From contig NZ_JAJEJR010000001.1 in the NCBI RefSeq assembly GCF_021390595.1, forward strand, positions 2,356,001-2,420,000: 64,000 bases of DNA. Reading direction: 5' to 3'. Positions 38,548 to 49,185 of this stretch are shown here, piece after piece. The notes beneath the pieces were generated by a model that did no database searches, was not told where the DNA came from, and saw only the letters and a list, made by a program, of their open reading frames with translations. This stretch comes from Paraburkholderia sp. HP33-1 (GTDB lineage: Bacteria > Pseudomonadota > Gammaproteobacteria > Burkholderiales > Burkholderiaceae). Each line of letters opens with the position of its first letter. Position 1 is the stretch's first letter. The position numbers and the translations under genes are program-made.

Positions 38548-38576
38548 AAACAACTCTGGAGGCAAAAAACGGCCAT

Positions 38577-38669
38577 AAAAAAAATCACCGCGGTTAAGTG
38601 CATTCCGCGAAAGCCGCTGCCCGTTGACAGACCCGGGCCGCAGCACCTGCGGAACGCCGCTTAACCGCG
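38577..38669 (-). terminator. Long hairpin with T-tract between carB and greA
   Basis: On the minus strand CCGCGGTTAAG (38669-38659) pairs perfectly with CTTAACCGCGG (38597-38587); inside it GCGTTCCGC pairs with GCGGAATGC (one G-U). A run of seven T follows (38583-38577). It lies between the carB stop and the greA start, so it can act as the carB terminator or as a regulatory structure in the greA leader. Confidence 0.7.
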
Positions 38670-38700
38670 GCACTTACATCTTGGACAGGTACTCGAAGCC

Positions 38701-41700
38701 TTAGTTTAGGCGAGCATGGAGTCCTTGTAAATCATAGACTTCCAGGTTCTTCAGATAGCGAAGACCCTCCACCGCCGCGCGTGCACCCGACATCGTCGTG
38801 TAGTAGGTGACCTTGTTCGCCTGCGCGCTCATGCGGATCGAACGCGAATCAGCGATCGCCGCGCGCGTTTCGTCGACGGTCGTGAAGACCAGCGCGATCT
38901 CGCCATTCTTGATCATGTCGACGATATGCGGACGGCCGTCCTTCACCTTGTTGACGACCTTGACCGGCACGCCGGCCGCTTCGATCGCGGCAGCCGTGCC
39001 CTTTGTCGCGACAATCGGATAGCCGAGCTCGTGCAGCATGCGCGCGACTTCGACCGCCTTCGGCTTGTCGGCGTCCATGACCGTCAGGAGCACCGTGCCC
39101 GATTCGGGCAAACGCGAACCCGCTGCAAGCTGCGACTTGAACAACGCCTCGCCGAACGTCTGCCCGACGCCCATCACTTCGCCGGTCGAACGCATTTCAG
39201 GTCCGAGCACCGGGTCGACCGCCGGGAACTTGACGAACGGGAACACCGCTTCCTTCACGCTGAAGTACGGCGGCTCGACTTCCTTCGTCACGCCTTGCGC
39301 GGCGAGCTTCTGACCGACCATCGCGCGCGCCGCGATCTTCGCGAGCGGCAGGCTGGTCGCCTTCGACACGTATGGCACCGTGCGCGACGCGCGCGGGTTC
39401 ACTTCGAGCACGTAGATGATGTCGTCCTTCGAGCCGTCAGCCTGCGGCACCTGCTGGATCGCGAACTGCACGTTCATCAGCCCGACCACGTTCAGCGCCT
39501 TCGCCATCGCGGCGGTCTGGCGCTTGAGTTCGGCAACGGTCGCCTTCGACAACGAATACGGCGGCAGCGAGCAGGCCGAGTCGCCCGAGTGCACGCCCGC
39601 CTGTTCGATGTGCTCCATCACCCCGCCGATAAACACGGCTTCGCCATCCGAAATGCAATCCACGTCGCATTCGATTGCGTCGTTCAGGAAGCGGTCGAGC
39701 AGCACCGGCGAGTCGTTCGACACCTTCACCGCCTCGCGCATATAGCGCTCGAGATCACGCGGCTCGTGGACGATTTCCATCGCGCGGCCGCCCAGCACGT
39801 ACGACGGACGCACAACGAGCGGATAGCCGATTTCGTCGGCGAGCTTCAGCGCTTCGTCTTCGGCGCGCGCGGTGCGGTTCGGCGGTTGGCGCAGGCCGAG
39901 GTTCTGCAACAGCTTCTGGAAACGCTCGCGGTCTTCGGCCGCGTCGATCATGTCCGGTGATGTACCGATGATCGGCACGCCGTTCGCCTCGAGATCGAGC
40001 GCAAGCTTCAACGGCGTCTGGCCGCCGTACTGCACGATCACGCCGACCGGCTTTTCCTTGTCGACGATTTCGAGCACGTCTTCGAGCGTCAGCGATTCGA
40101 AGTACAGACGATCGGACGTGTCATAGTCGGTCGACACGGTTTCCGGATTGCAGTTGACCATGATCGTTTCATAGCCGTCCTCGCGCATCGCGAGCGCGGC
40201 GTGCACGCAGCAGTAGTCGAACTCGATACCCTGACCGATCCGGTTCGGACCGCCGCCCAACACCATGATCTTCTTGTTGCTGGTCGGATTCGCTTCGCAC
40301 TCTTCCTCGTAGGTCGAGTACATGTAAGCGGTCTTCGTCGCGAACTCGGCCGCGCAGGTATCGACGCGCTTGTACACCGGACGCACGTTCAGCTCGATAC
40401 GGCGTGCGCGCACATCCGCCGGCTTCGCGCCGAGCAGCTTCGCAAGACGACGATCCGAGAAGCCGCTCTGCTTCAGATACTTCAACTCTTCCTTCGTGAG
40501 GCTCGCGAGCGTGCGGCCGGCCAGCGCCTTTTCCTTCAGCACGATCTGCTCGATCTGCGCAAGGAACCACGGATCGATCGCGGTCTCTTCGAAGATTTCC
40601 TGCGCGCTCATGCCGACGCGGAACGCGTCGCCCACGTACCAGATGCGATCCGGACCGGCTTCGCCGATCTCGCGGATGATCTCGTCGCGGTTGGCGGTCT
40701 TTTCGTCGAGACCATCGACGCCGACTTCGAGGCCGCGCAGCGCTTTCTGGAACGACTCCTGGAACGTGCGGCCGATCGCCATCACTTCACCGACCGACTT
40801 CATCTGCGTCGTCAGGCGCGAATCGGCTTCGCGGAATTTCTCGAACGCGAAACGCGGGATCTTCGTGACGACGTAGTCGATCGTCGGTTCGAACGACGCC
40901 GGGGTCTGGCCGCCGGTGATTTCGTTCCTGAGTTCATCGAGCGTATAGCCGACCGCGAGCTTCGCCGCGACCTTCGCGATCGGGAAGCCGGTGGCCTTCG
41001 AGGCCAGCGCCGACGAACGCGACACGCGCGGGTTCATTTCGATCACGATCATCCGGCCGTCTTTCGGATTGATCGAGAACTGCACGTTCGAGCCACCCGT
41101 GTCGACGCCGATCTCGCGCAGCACCGCAAGCGACGCATTACGCAGGATCTGGTATTCCTTGTCGGTCAGCGTTTGTGCCGGCGCGACCGTGATCGAATCG
41201 CCGGTGTGGATGCCCATCGGGTCGAGGTTTTCGATCGAGCAGACGATGATGCAGTTGTCCGCCTTGTCGCGGACCACTTCCATTTCGTACTCTTTCCAGC
41301 CGAGCAGCGACTCTTCGATCAGCAGTTCGCGCGTCGGCGACAGGTCGAGACCGCGCTTGCAGATCTCTTCGAACTCGTCGCGGTTGTACGCGATGCCGCC
41401 GCCCGAGCCGCCCAACGTGAACGACGGACGAATCACGACCGGATAGCCGCCGCTACCGGTTTCCGCGGCGATCTTCGCCTGCACCTGCAGCGCTTCTTCC
41501 ATCGAATGCGCGGTGCCCGACTTGGCCGAACCGAGGCCGATCTTCGTCATCGCGTCCTTGAACTTCTGGCGGTCTTCCGCCTTGTCGATCGCTTCCGGCG
41601 ATGCGCCGATCAGCTCGACGTCGTACTTCGCCAGCACGCCATGCGCGTGCAGGTCGAGCGCGCAGTTCAGCGCGGTCTGGCCGCCCATCGTCGGCAGGAT

Positions 41701-41955
41701 CGCGTCCGGGCGCTCCTTCGCGATGATGCGCTCAACCACTTCCCACGTGATCGGCTCGATATAGGTCACGTCGGCCGTGTTCGGGTCGGTCATGATCGTC
41801 GCCGGATTGCTGTTGACGAGAATGACCTTGTAGCCTTCCTCACGCAGCGCCTTGCATGCCTGCGCGCCCGAATAATCGAACTCGCACGCCTGGCCGATGA
41901 TGATCGGACCCGCGCCGATGATGAGGATGCTCTTGATGTCTGTCCGCTTGGGCAT
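38701..41955 (-). CDS. carB: Carbamoyl-phosphate synthase large subunit
   Basis: Makes carbamoyl phosphate for arginine and pyrimidines. The 1084-residue protein starts [20 protein letters not shown]. It has two ATP-grasp halves (each with a [16 protein letters not shown] block; [20 protein letters not shown] in the first, [20 protein letters not shown] in the second), the oligomerisation domain and a C-terminal MGS-like allosteric domain ([20 protein letters not shown]). The length agrees with E. coli CarB (1073). It follows carA by about 160 bases. Confidence 0.98.
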   Translation of the reverse strand: MPKRTDIKSILIIGAGPIIIGQACEFDYSGAQACKALREEGYKVILVNSNPATIMTDPNTADVTYIEPITWEVVERIIAKERPDAILPTMGGQTALNCALDLHAHGVLAKYDVELIGASPEAIDKAEDRQKFKDAMTKIGLGSAKSGTAHSMEEALQVQAKIAAETGSGGYPVVIRPSFTLGGSGGGIAYNRDEFEEICKRGLDLSPTRELLIEESLLGWKEYEMEVVRDKADNCIIVCSIENLDPMGIHTGDSITVAPAQTLTDKEYQILRNASLAVLREIGVDTGGSNVQFSINPKDGRMIVIEMNPRVSRSSALASKATGFPIAKVAAKLAVGYTLDELRNEITGGQTPASFEPTIDYVVTKIPRFAFEKFREADSRLTTQMKSVGEVMAIGRTFQESFQKALRGLEVGVDGLDEKTANRDEIIREIGEAGPDRIWYVGDAFRVGMSAQEIFEETAIDPWFLAQIEQIVLKEKALAGRTLASLTKEELKYLKQSGFSDRRLAKLLGAKPADVRARRIELNVRPVYKRVDTCAAEFATKTAYMYSTYEEECEANPTSNKKIMVLGGGPNRIGQGIEFDYCCVHAALAMREDGYETIMVNCNPETVSTDYDTSDRLYFESLTLEDVLEIVDKEKPVGVIVQYGGQTPLKLALDLEANGVPIIGTSPDMIDAAEDRERFQKLLQNLGLRQPPNRTARAEDEALKLADEIGYPLVVRPSYVLGGRAMEIVHEPRDLERYMREAVKVSNDSPVLLDRFLNDAIECDVDCISDGEAVFIGGVMEHIEQAGVHSGDSACSLPPYSLSKATVAELKRQTAAMAKALNVVGLMNVQFAIQQVPQADGSKDDIIYVLEVNPRASRTVPYVSKATSLPLAKIAARAMVGQKLAAQGVTKEVEPPYFSVKEAVFPFVKFPAVDPVLGPEMRSTGEVMGVGQTFGEALFKSQLAAGSRLPESGTVLLTVMDADKPKAVEVARMLHELGYPIVATKGTAAAIEAAGVPVKVVNKVKDGRPHIVDMIKNGEIALVFTTVDETRAAIADSRSIRMSAQANKVTYYTTMSGARAAVEGLRYLKNLEVYDLQGLHARLN

Positions 41956-42113
41956 AACGCTCTCGCTAATGTATTCCTGAATTCTTTCCGTCGGCGCGCG
42001 CCGTTTTCACGTTGCGCGCGCTGTTTCGCGGCACGCCCGCCGCGTAGTGCTGCGGGCCGCCGCGGCCGCCGCGAGCCGTTTCCGGCTGGCTTCTGCGGCC
42101 GGCCATTACTGCT

Positions 42114-43268
42114 TCAAGCCGCTGCGCTCTTGCCGTTCTTGTGCGCGTCCATCAACGCGGTGAAGCGATCGAACAGGTACGCGACGTCGTTCGGACCGGG
42201 CGAGGCTTCCGGGTGGCCCTGGAAGCAGAACGCCGGCTTGTCGGTCAGCGCGAAGCCCTGCAGCGTGCCGTCGAACAGCGACACATGGGTCACGCGCGCG
42301 TTGGCGGGCAGCGCGTCGGCATCGACCGCGAAACCGTGGTTCTGCGACGTGATTACCACGCGACCGTCTTCGAGATCCTTGACCGGGTGGTTCGCGCCGT
42401 GGTGGCCGGTCTTCATCTTCATCGTCTTCGCGCCGACCGCGAGGCCCATGATCTGGTGGCCGAGGCAAATGCCGAAGGTCGGAATGCCGCGCTCGATGAA
42501 CGCCTTCGTCGCCGCGATCGCGTAGTCACACGGTTCCGGGTCGCCCGGGCCGTTCGACAGGAACACGCCGTCCGGGTTGAGCGCGAGCGCGTCAGCGGCG
42601 CTCGACTGCGCCGGCAGCACGGTGACGTGGCAGCCCCGCTCGGCAAGCATGCGCAGGATGTTCTGCTTGACGCCGTAGTCGAATGCGACCACGCGGTATT
42701 TCGGCGCGTTCTGCTCGCCGTAGCCGGTACCCAGACGCCATTCGGTTCGGGTCCACTCGTAGGTTTCCTTCGTCGACACGACCTTCGCGAGGTCCATGCC
42801 TGCGAGGCCCGGGAACGAGCGCGCCAGCTCGATGGCCTTGGCTTCGTCGTCCGAACCGGCGAGGATCGCGCCGTTTTGCGCGCCCTTGTCGCGCAGCACG
42901 CGGGTCAGCTTGCGAGTGTCGATGCCGGCGATGGCGACCACGCCTTCATCCTGCAGGTATTGCGGGAGCGTGCGCTCCATGCGGAAGTTCGACGCGAGAA
43001 CCGGCAGATCACGGATGATCAGGCCAGCGGCATGGACTTTCGTCGCTTCGACGTCTTCGGCGTTCACGCCGACGTTGCCGATATGCGGGTACGTGAGGGT
43101 CACGATCTGGCGCGCGTAGCTCGGGTCAGTCAGGATTTCCTGATAGCCGGTGATGGCGGTGTTGAACACGACTTCACCGATGGTATGCCCGGGGGCGCCG
43201 ATCGAATAACCACGAAAGACCGTGCCGTCGGCGAGCGCGAGTAGAGCTGGAGAAAATGACGGCAACAC
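42114..43268 (-). CDS. carA: Carbamoyl-phosphate synthase small subunit
   Basis: Glutaminase subunit that supplies ammonia to CarB. The 384-residue protein starts [20 protein letters not shown] and has the N-terminal domain ([20 protein letters not shown]), then the class I amidotransferase domain with the nucleophile Cys in [17 protein letters not shown] and His/Glu in [14 protein letters not shown] 43268 is selected because AAGGAG lies 6 bases upstream and the length matches the family (E. coli 382). Confidence 0.97.
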   Translation of the reverse strand: MLPSFSPALLALADGTVFRGYSIGAPGHTIGEVVFNTAITGYQEILTDPSYARQIVTLTYPHIGNVGVNAEDVEATKVHAAGLIIRDLPVLASNFRMERTLPQYLQDEGVVAIAGIDTRKLTRVLRDKGAQNGAILAGSDDEAKAIELARSFPGLAGMDLAKVVSTKETYEWTRTEWRLGTGYGEQNAPKYRVVAFDYGVKQNILRMLAERGCHVTVLPAQSSAADALALNPDGVFLSNGPGDPEPCDYAIAATKAFIERGIPTFGICLGHQIMGLAVGAKTMKMKTGHHGANHPVKDLEDGRVVITSQNHGFAVDADALPANARVTHVSLFDGTLQGFALTDKPAFCFQGHPEASPGPNDVAYLFDRFTALMDAHKNGKSAAA

Positions 43269-43653
43269 GGGAGACTCCTTGGGGGAACACCCTGTTGCCA
43301 CCTGTCTATCCGATTTCGAGCCGCAGCGAAACACATCCTGGATGCGCGCGCAGACTCGCTCGCGAGCTGCCGGTGACGCTGCAAGGGGCGCGATGGGTCC
43401 ATTTTCTGGACGACTCGGCTGGGTGCGGGGCCCTTCTTGCTACGCCAATGGCGCGCGGCGGATGAACGGTATGGGGGAGGTAGGCGCTAGGGTGCGGGTT
43501 GATAAGCTCAAACCTTCAAATTATAGCCTGAATCGGCCCTTCCCTCCAAATCTGAGATAGGACGCGAACTCAGGGCAGCGCGACAAAGCAATGTTGGCGG
43601 GGACGGAACAGCGGTGACCACCCGCTCAGATGCAAGGCCTGCCGCGTGCGCCC
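43269..43653 (-). promoter_or_regulatory. carA upstream region with long predicted leader
   Basis: A perfect TATAAT on the minus strand (43525-43520), with TTGGAG 18 bases further upstream, is the best promoter candidate and would give carA a leader of about 245 bases. The leader is GC-rich and contains short self-complementary stretches (for example GCTCGCGAGC). No known leader peptide or riboswitch was recognised. The part nearest the MFS gene (43560-43653) is featureless. Confidence 0.45.
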
Positions 43654-44895
43654 TCAGGCCTCCTGCTCGGCACGAATCTCGGCCGAGCGGGAGAGCTGGC
43701 GGCCCGGCAACGCGTACCAGATCGCGCTCAGCACTTGCAGCGCAACCAGAACCTCCCACGCAGTCAGATGCGCGACCGCCGGATAGTGGCCAGCACTCGC
43801 CGGCCAGCGCGACAGCACCGCGCCGACGCCGATCTGAAAACCGAAGATCAGCAGAAAGATGATCAGCGTCAGCGTCGTGTTGACCCGGCCGATCATCTGC
43901 GGCGGGAAATGCCGCGCCATCACCGCGTAGCTGAGAATGCCGGTGCCGCCGAAGATTCCGTAGGCAGCCCACAGCAGGCTCGCCGGCAGCGGTGCCTTGA
44001 ACATGATCAGCAACTGGGTCAGCACGTACAGCGCCATGCCGATGCCGCAAAACGCATAGAGCGAGATGCCGCGTCGCTCGAGGCTGCGCGCCGCCGCGCC
44101 GAAAACGACGCAGCCGGCCATCATCGCGAAGCCGAGAATCGACACGAGCGCCGCCGCCTGACGCGGCTCGAAGCCCTGCACGTCGCGCAGCCATGATCCG
44201 ACCCACAACGACTGCATCGCGTAGAAAACGCCTTGGGTCACGACCGAAAACGACGCGATCTTCCAGAACGCCGCGCTGCGCAGAATGTGCCACGTCCCTT
44301 TGAACTGCGCGACGAGGCTCGCCTGGCGATGCGTTTCGCGAGCGTCCGGCGCGAGCGTCCATTGCGCGAGCGCGACCAGCACCGTGAGCACGCCGAGCCC
44401 CACACAGACCGCGCGCCAACTTGAAAAACCGAGCACCCACGTGAGCGGCGAACCGACCATCACGCCGCCGAAGCCACCGATCGCCATCACGAGCCCGTTC
44501 ATCAGCGGCAGACGCGCCGTCGGAAAATGCTGCGCGAGCGCCTTGAACGCGGCGCCGAGACACACGGACACGCCGACGCCGATCAGCAGCCGTCCGACCA
44601 TCATCACGCCGAGACTGTGCGCGGCGCCGAACACCCAGATGCCGAGCGCGGCAAAGAGCAGCGTGCCGGCCGTCACGCGACGCGCGCCAAAGTGATCGAG
44701 CAATACGCCGGCAGGAATCTGCGCGCCCGCGAAGCCGAGGAAATACAGGCTCGTCAGCACACCCAGATCGGCAGCGGACAAACCGAGATCGCGCGTGATG
44801 AACGGCGCGAAACCGAGATTGACGCCGCGAAACACGTAGGAGACGAAGTAGCCGGCGGAAAACAGCAGAAAGACGCGCAGTTGGGTCGACGACAT
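43654..44895 (-). CDS. Major facilitator superfamily transporter
   Basis: Inner-membrane secondary transporter, 413 residues with about 12 helices. The N-terminus LRVFLLFSAGYFVSYVFRGV leads into NLGFAPFITRDLGLSAADLG and the MFS motif A region (VLLDHFGARRVTAG after helix 2). A central loop separates the halves (TLAPDARETHRQASLVAQFK). ATG 44895 is the first good start. Substrate unknown; the YVFRG.NLGF..FI.RDLGLS pattern resembles carbohydrate/organic-anion type MFS members. Oriented towards carA but with 385 bases between. Confidence 0.85.
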   Translation of the reverse strand: MSSTQLRVFLLFSAGYFVSYVFRGVNLGFAPFITRDLGLSAADLGVLTSLYFLGFAGAQIPAGVLLDHFGARRVTAGTLLFAALGIWVFGAAHSLGVMMVGRLLIGVGVSVCLGAAFKALAQHFPTARLPLMNGLVMAIGGFGGVMVGSPLTWVLGFSSWRAVCVGLGVLTVLVALAQWTLAPDARETHRQASLVAQFKGTWHILRSAAFWKIASFSVVTQGVFYAMQSLWVGSWLRDVQGFEPRQAAALVSILGFAMMAGCVVFGAAARSLERRGISLYAFCGIGMALYVLTQLLIMFKAPLPASLLWAAYGIFGGTGILSYAVMARHFPPQMIGRVNTTLTLIIFLLIFGFQIGVGAVLSRWPASAGHYPAVAHLTAWEVLVALQVLSAIWYALPGRQLSRSAEIRAEQEA

Positions 44896-45041
44896 AGATC
44901 AGGAAGTCAGCCTGGAAGTAGTCTCAAAACGTGACCTGAGGTTCGGCCGAATCGGGACAAAACGGCACCCAACGGCCGACGCGGTCAAAGCACGAACGAT
45001 AAAGTAAATGCGACAAACCCGCAGGAATCGTCAGCACAATG

Positions 45042-45074
45042 AAAAACGCCGCCACCCGAAGGTGACGGCGTTTG
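45042..45074 (-). terminator. Terminator in the MFS-mltD gap
   Basis: AAACGCCGTCACC and GGTGGCGGCGTTT pair (with one mismatch) around TTCG on the minus strand and are followed by T. It lies about 85 bases after the mltD stop and closes that transcript. Confidence 0.85.
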
Positions 45075-45157
45075 ATGAACACGGTGCGTGATCGGAGCGC
45101 AATCCATGCGCTGCCCCCGCAACGCATGTGGTCACTACCGTGGGAGCCGCTATTGGT

Positions 45158-46813
45158 CTATTTACTCTTCTTCTTCGCGTTGGCCACGGTCTTCGGGCGG
45201 CTCTCTGCCGCAGCCTTCGACGCCTTGTCGGGCCCAGGGGCCGACACTTTCTCAACCTTGCCCTTGCCGCCCGGCTCAGACACCTTGACGATGGCAGAGC
45301 GGCCGTGCCCCTTCTTTTTATCGTAGCGCGAATCGCTGTGCGTGTCTGCGACACGGACGCCAATCTTCTGCACACTGGCGCCCTGCACGTCGGTGGCGAT
45401 CTTTTCCGGACCCGGCTCGCTCGGCACCGGCTTGCCGACCGGCACGTGCAGCACGATCACCTGGCCGCGCGAAACCTGATCGCGATGCGTCCTGTTCCAC
45501 GCCTTCAGCTGACCGACCGAAACGCCGTAGCGCACCGCGATCGCGGCCATCGACTGATTGCGGCGCACGCGGATCAGCATCTTGCGCGTATCGGGGACGT
45601 CGGGCTCCATGGCGAGCACGCCGCTTTCGGCGACGTCGGCGCTGATGTCCTCGTCGTCGTCCGAGCCGCGCGGCACGACGATCGTCGAGCCCGGTTTGAG
45701 GCGCATGCCGACGGGAATCTTGTTCACTTCCATCAGCGTGCCAGCGTCGACGCCGATTTTCTGCGCGATCGCCGCCGGCGTCGCGCGCTCGTCGACCGTG
45801 TAGGTGGTCCACGACGACAGCGAGCCCGAGTAAGTTTTCAGGTTGCGTTCGAACGCGGACGCGTTGTCGAACGGCAACAGGATCTGCGGCTGCGTCGCGC
45901 CGAGAATCACCGGCTTCCTGAACGACGGATTCAGTGAACGGAACTCGTCCGTCGACATATTGGCGAGCCGCGCGGCGACGTCGACGTCGATGTCGTGCGA
46001 GGTCGTCACCGTCACGAAATATGGGTGGTTCGGAATCGACGGCAGCGAGAGCCCGTACATCTGCGGGTTCGTCACGATGTTTTTGACCGCCTGCAGCTTC
46101 GGCACATAGTTGCGCGTTTCGCTCGGCAGACGCAGGCTCATGTAATCGGTTGGCAGACCCGCTGCCTCGTTGCGCGCGATCGCGCGCTGCACGTTGCCCT
46201 CGCCCCAGTTATACGCGGCGAGCGCGAGCTGCCAGTCGCCGAACATGTCGTGCAGGTTCGATAGATAGTCGAGCGCGGCACTGGTCGACGCGAGCACGTC
46301 GCGGCGCTCGTCCTGCCACATGTTCTGCTTCAGGTTGTAGGTGCGGCCTGTGCCCGGCATGAACTGCCACATACCGGCCGCCTTGGCGACCGACAACGCC
46401 TGCGGGCTATACGCCGACTCGATGAACGGCAGGAGCGCGAGCTCGGTCGGCATATGGCGCGCCTCGAGCTCTTCGACGATGTGATACAGGTATTTTTGTG
46501 AGCGCTCGGTCATGCGCTGCACGTAATCGGGACGTTGCAGATACCAGTTGAGCTGCATGTCGACGAGGTCGCTCTGCAGATCCGGCATCTGGAAACCACG
46601 GCGAATGCGGCCCCACAGATCGGCGTCCTGGCTCGTCAACTGATTGACGGAGCCCTGGTCGACATTGATGGTTTCTTTGGCAGTGGCGTTCTTGCGAAGG
46701 GCGTCGGCTACGGCTTGCTGGCTGGCAGGGTTATTGGCGTTATTCGTCATTGGTCCCTGACTCGCGCAGGCGGCGAGTGTCAGGACCAAGAACGCACTTA
46801 AGATGAATCGCAT
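45158..46813 (-). CDS. mltD: Membrane-bound lytic murein transglycosylase D
   Basis: Cleaves the glycan strands of peptidoglycan. The 551-residue lipoprotein starts MRFILSAFLVLTLAACASQG (lipobox LAAC, Cys at residue 16). The SLT-type catalytic domain has the Glu in LALLPFIESAYSPQALSVAK followed by AAGMWQFMPGTGRTYNL and AYNWGEGNVQRAI. Two or more LysM-type repeats follow (YTVDERATPAAIAQKIGVDA; IRVRRNQSMAAIAVRYGVSV), and a Lys-rich tail ends the protein. ATG 46813 was chosen for the signal peptide; the frame is open to 46909. Confidence 0.93.
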   Translation of the reverse strand: MRFILSAFLVLTLAACASQGPMTNNANNPASQQAVADALRKNATAKETINVDQGSVNQLTSQDADLWGRIRRGFQMPDLQSDLVDMQLNWYLQRPDYVQRMTERSQKYLYHIVEELEARHMPTELALLPFIESAYSPQALSVAKAAGMWQFMPGTGRTYNLKQNMWQDERRDVLASTSAALDYLSNLHDMFGDWQLALAAYNWGEGNVQRAIARNEAAGLPTDYMSLRLPSETRNYVPKLQAVKNIVTNPQMYGLSLPSIPNHPYFVTVTTSHDIDVDVAARLANMSTDEFRSLNPSFRKPVILGATQPQILLPFDNASAFERNLKTYSGSLSSWTTYTVDERATPAAIAQKIGVDAGTLMEVNKIPVGMRLKPGSTIVVPRGSDDDEDISADVAESGVLAMEPDVPDTRKMLIRVRRNQSMAAIAVRYGVSVGQLKAWNRTHRDQVSRGQVIVLHVPVGKPVPSEPGPEKIATDVQGASVQKIGVRVADTHSDSRYDKKKGHGRSAIVKVSEPGGKGKVEKVSAPGPDKASKAAAESRPKTVANAKKKSK

Positions 46814-46970
46814 GAACGTCTCGGCTTCCACAAGGGCTGGAATTTGCAGCCGATAGTACGAAACGTCAACGTTTCCGTCAATTGGAAAATTGAGAAAAAA
46901 ATCAACCAAATCTGGGGCTTGGCGAATTTTTCCGATTCATCGCGCGAAGAACGTCCAAATGCGCTCCGGA

Positions 46971-47762
46971 TCAACGGAAGCGGTTCTTCCATTCGCGCAT
47001 CAATGTGAAGGCAGTTAGCCGATCAGACACGGTTTCGTGCAATTGGGTTTCGAGGTTCGACTGGACCGTCGGCTCCCCGGCGCGCAGGAACGGATTCACC
47101 GCGCGCTCGTGCGCGATCGTGGTCGGCAGCGTCGGCTGATGGCGGGCGCGCAGCTCGTTCGCCTTGTCGCGCCACGCCTGCAGTTCGGCGTTGTGCGGCT
47201 CGCAGGCGAGCGCGAAGCGGATATTCGACAGTGTGTACTCGTGGGCACAATGCACCTCGGTCGCGCCGGGCAGCGCGGCGAGCGCATCGAGCGAGGTCAG
47301 CATCTGTTGCGGCGTGCCTTCGAATAGGCGCCCGCAGCCGCACGCGAACAGCGTGTCGCCGCAAAACACGTGCGGCGTGCCGCGCGAATCGGCCGCCTGG
47401 AAATAAGCGATGTGTCCGCTCGTGTGGCCAGGCACCTCGAGCACGCTGAATTCGAGCGAGGGTGCCGCGATCGTCACGTGATCGCCGCCTTTGAGACGAT
47501 GCGTCAGGTGCGCGATCGCCTCGCCGGCAGGGCCGTAGACCGGCACGTCCTGGACGTTCAGCAGATCGGCCACCCCACCGACGTGGTCTTGATGGTGGTG
47601 CGTGAGTAAAATAGCGCTCAGCCGCCAACCTCGTTGGGCCAGACAGGCGCGCACAGGGGCGGCTTCGCCCGGATCGACGACGACCGCGTGGTGTCCGTCG
47701 GCAATGACCCAGATGTAATTGTCTTCAAACGCCGGGACCGGTACGTACTCGAGCGCATTCAT
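46971..47762 (-). CDS. gloB: Hydroxyacylglutathione hydrolase (glyoxalase II)
   Basis: Hydrolyses S-lactoylglutathione in methylglyoxal detoxification. The 263-residue protein starts MNALEYVPVPAFEDNYIWVI, has the metallo-beta-lactamase motif ILLTHHHQDHVGGVADL, further metal ligands in VPGHTSGHIAYF and FCGDTLFACGCGRLFEG, and the glyoxalase II C-terminal domain with HCAHEYTLSNIRFALACEPH. It is divergent from the methyltransferase gene with an 18-base gap, the gloB-yafS-type arrangement known from E. coli. Confidence 0.96.
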   Translation of the reverse strand: MNALEYVPVPAFEDNYIWVIADGHHAVVVDPGEAAPVRACLAQRGWRLSAILLTHHHQDHVGGVADLLNVQDVPVYGPAGEAIAHLTHRLKGGDHVTIAAPSLEFSVLEVPGHTSGHIAYFQAADSRGTPHVFCGDTLFACGCGRLFEGTPQQMLTSLDALAALPGATEVHCAHEYTLSNIRFALACEPHNAELQAWRDKANELRARHQPTLPTTIAHERAVNPFLRAGEPTVQSNLETQLHETVSDRLTAFTLMREWKNRFR

Positions 47763-47780
47763 AGGCGACGCATTTTTTAT

Positions 47781-48662
47781 ATGACTGACCGAGCGATTAT
47801 AGACTGGCCCGCCTGGACCGAATCACCGCCTGGCCGCTACGTGCTCGACTGGGAGCAAACCCAGCTCGATCGCGTGGTGTCGGACGTGTTCGGCTATCAT
47901 GCGCTGCAACTCGGCCTGCCGCAGCTCGACGCGCTGCGCGAGAACCGCATGCCGTGTCGCGGCCTCGTGCTCGACGCGGCGAGCGGCGCGAGCGCGCCGT
48001 ACACGTATCCGCGGGCGGCGCGTCGCGGCGGTGTGAGTGGCACGAGCGGCGTCGGCAATGTCGGCGGCGACAATCCCGGCAATGCGGCGCCGGATGCCTC
48101 CGGTCTACACGCACCGGGCGGGCGCAGCGCGGTCTGGTGCGACCTGCTCGATCTGCCGTTCGAAGCCCAAAGCGTCGACCTGCTCGTGATGCCGCACACG
48201 CTCGAATTCACCAGCGACCCCCACCGGCTGCTGCGTGAAGCCGAACGCGTGCTGGTGCCCGAAGGCCAGCTGATCATTCTCGGCTTCAACTCATTGTCGC
48301 TGTGGGGCATGCGGCAGTCGGTCGGCAAGATGGCAGGCCACCCCTTCGTCCCTGCCGCCATCGACCTGATCGCGTTCACGCGCCTGAAGGACTGGATCAA
48401 GCTGCTCGGCTTCGACCTTGAACGCGGGCGTTTCGGCTGCTATCGTCCGCCGCTCGCGAGCGATCAATGGCTCGCGCGCTACGGCTTCATGGAAGCAGCC
48501 GGTGACCGCTGGTGGCCGATTTTCGGCGCAACCTACATGATCAAGGCAATCAAGCGCGTGCGCGGCATGCACCTCGTCGGGCCGCTCAAAGTGAAAAAGC
48601 CCGTCCTTGCGACAGGCCTCGCGCCCGCCGCCACCCCGAACACACGTAACCACACCGAATGA
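47781..48662 (+). CDS. SAM-dependent methyltransferase (YafS-like) with low-complexity insert
   Basis: A class I methyltransferase-like protein of 293 residues. Recognisable elements are [20 protein letters not shown], a strand-like [12 protein letters not shown], then [20 protein letters not shown] and [20 protein letters not shown] with [20 protein letters not shown]. Between about residues 76 and 113 is a Gly/Ala/Ser-rich stretch that homologues, as I know them, lack. The position beside gloB, rnhA and dnaQ is that of yafS in E. coli. Its stop overlaps the rnhA start (ATGA). The methyl acceptor is unknown. Confidence 0.85.
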   Translation: MTDRAIIDWPAWTESPPGRYVLDWEQTQLDRVVSDVFGYHALQLGLPQLDALRENRMPCRGLVLDAASGASAPYTYPRAARRGGVSGTSGVGNVGGDNPGNAAPDASGLHAPGGRSAVWCDLLDLPFEAQSVDLLVMPHTLEFTSDPHRLLREAERVLVPEGQLIILGFNSLSLWGMRQSVGKMAGHPFVPAAIDLIAFTRLKDWIKLLGFDLERGRFGCYRPPLASDQWLARYGFMEAAGDRWWPIFGATYMIKAIKRVRGMHLVGPLKVKKPVLATGLAPAATPNTRNHTE

Positions 48663-49105
48663 CTCCTGATCACATCGATATCTATACCGACGGCGCCTGC
48701 AAGGGCAATCCCGGCCCCGGCGGCTGGGGCGCGCTGCTGCGCTTCGGCAGCCAGGAAAAAGAACTGTTCGGCGGCGAAGCCAACACGACCAACAATCGCA
48801 TGGAGCTGATGGGCGTGATTTCCGCGCTCGAGGCGTTGAAGCGCCCGTGCAAGGCGATCGTGCACACCGACTCGCAGTACGTTCAAAAAGGCATTAGCGA
48901 GTGGATTCACGGCTGGAAGAAGAAAGGCTGGATCACCGCGGCGAAGCAGCCCGTCAAGAACGCCGATCTGTGGAAGCGGCTCGATGCGCTCGTCGCGCAA
49001 CACGAGATTGAATGGCGCTGGGTGCGCGGACACAACGGACATCCGGAAAACGAGCGCGCCGATCAGCTGGCCAATCGCGGCGTGGCGTCGCTCGCTGAGA
49101 TGTAA
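48659..49105 (+). CDS. rnhA: Ribonuclease HI
   Basis: Cuts the RNA strand of RNA-DNA hybrids. The 148-residue protein contains the four acidic catalytic residues in [20 protein letters not shown] (Asp), [16 protein letters not shown] (Glu), [12 protein letters not shown] (Asp) and [16 protein letters not shown] (Asp), plus the basic protrusion [13 protein letters not shown]. The 4-base overlap with the methyltransferase indicates coupling; dnaQ follows after 80 bases. Confidence 0.98.
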   Translation: MTPDHIDIYTDGACKGNPGPGGWGALLRFGSQEKELFGGEANTTNNRMELMGVISALEALKRPCKAIVHTDSQYVQKGISEWIHGWKKKGWITAAKQPVKNADLWKRLDALVAQHEIEWRWVRGHNGHPENERADQLANRGVASLAEM

Positions 49106-49185
49106 AGAGGCTGCGCGCGTCGGCAACGACACGCACCGCCCTCCCCGCTTTTTTCTGCAATTTTTTTGAAGCAGGCTAATCCGAC

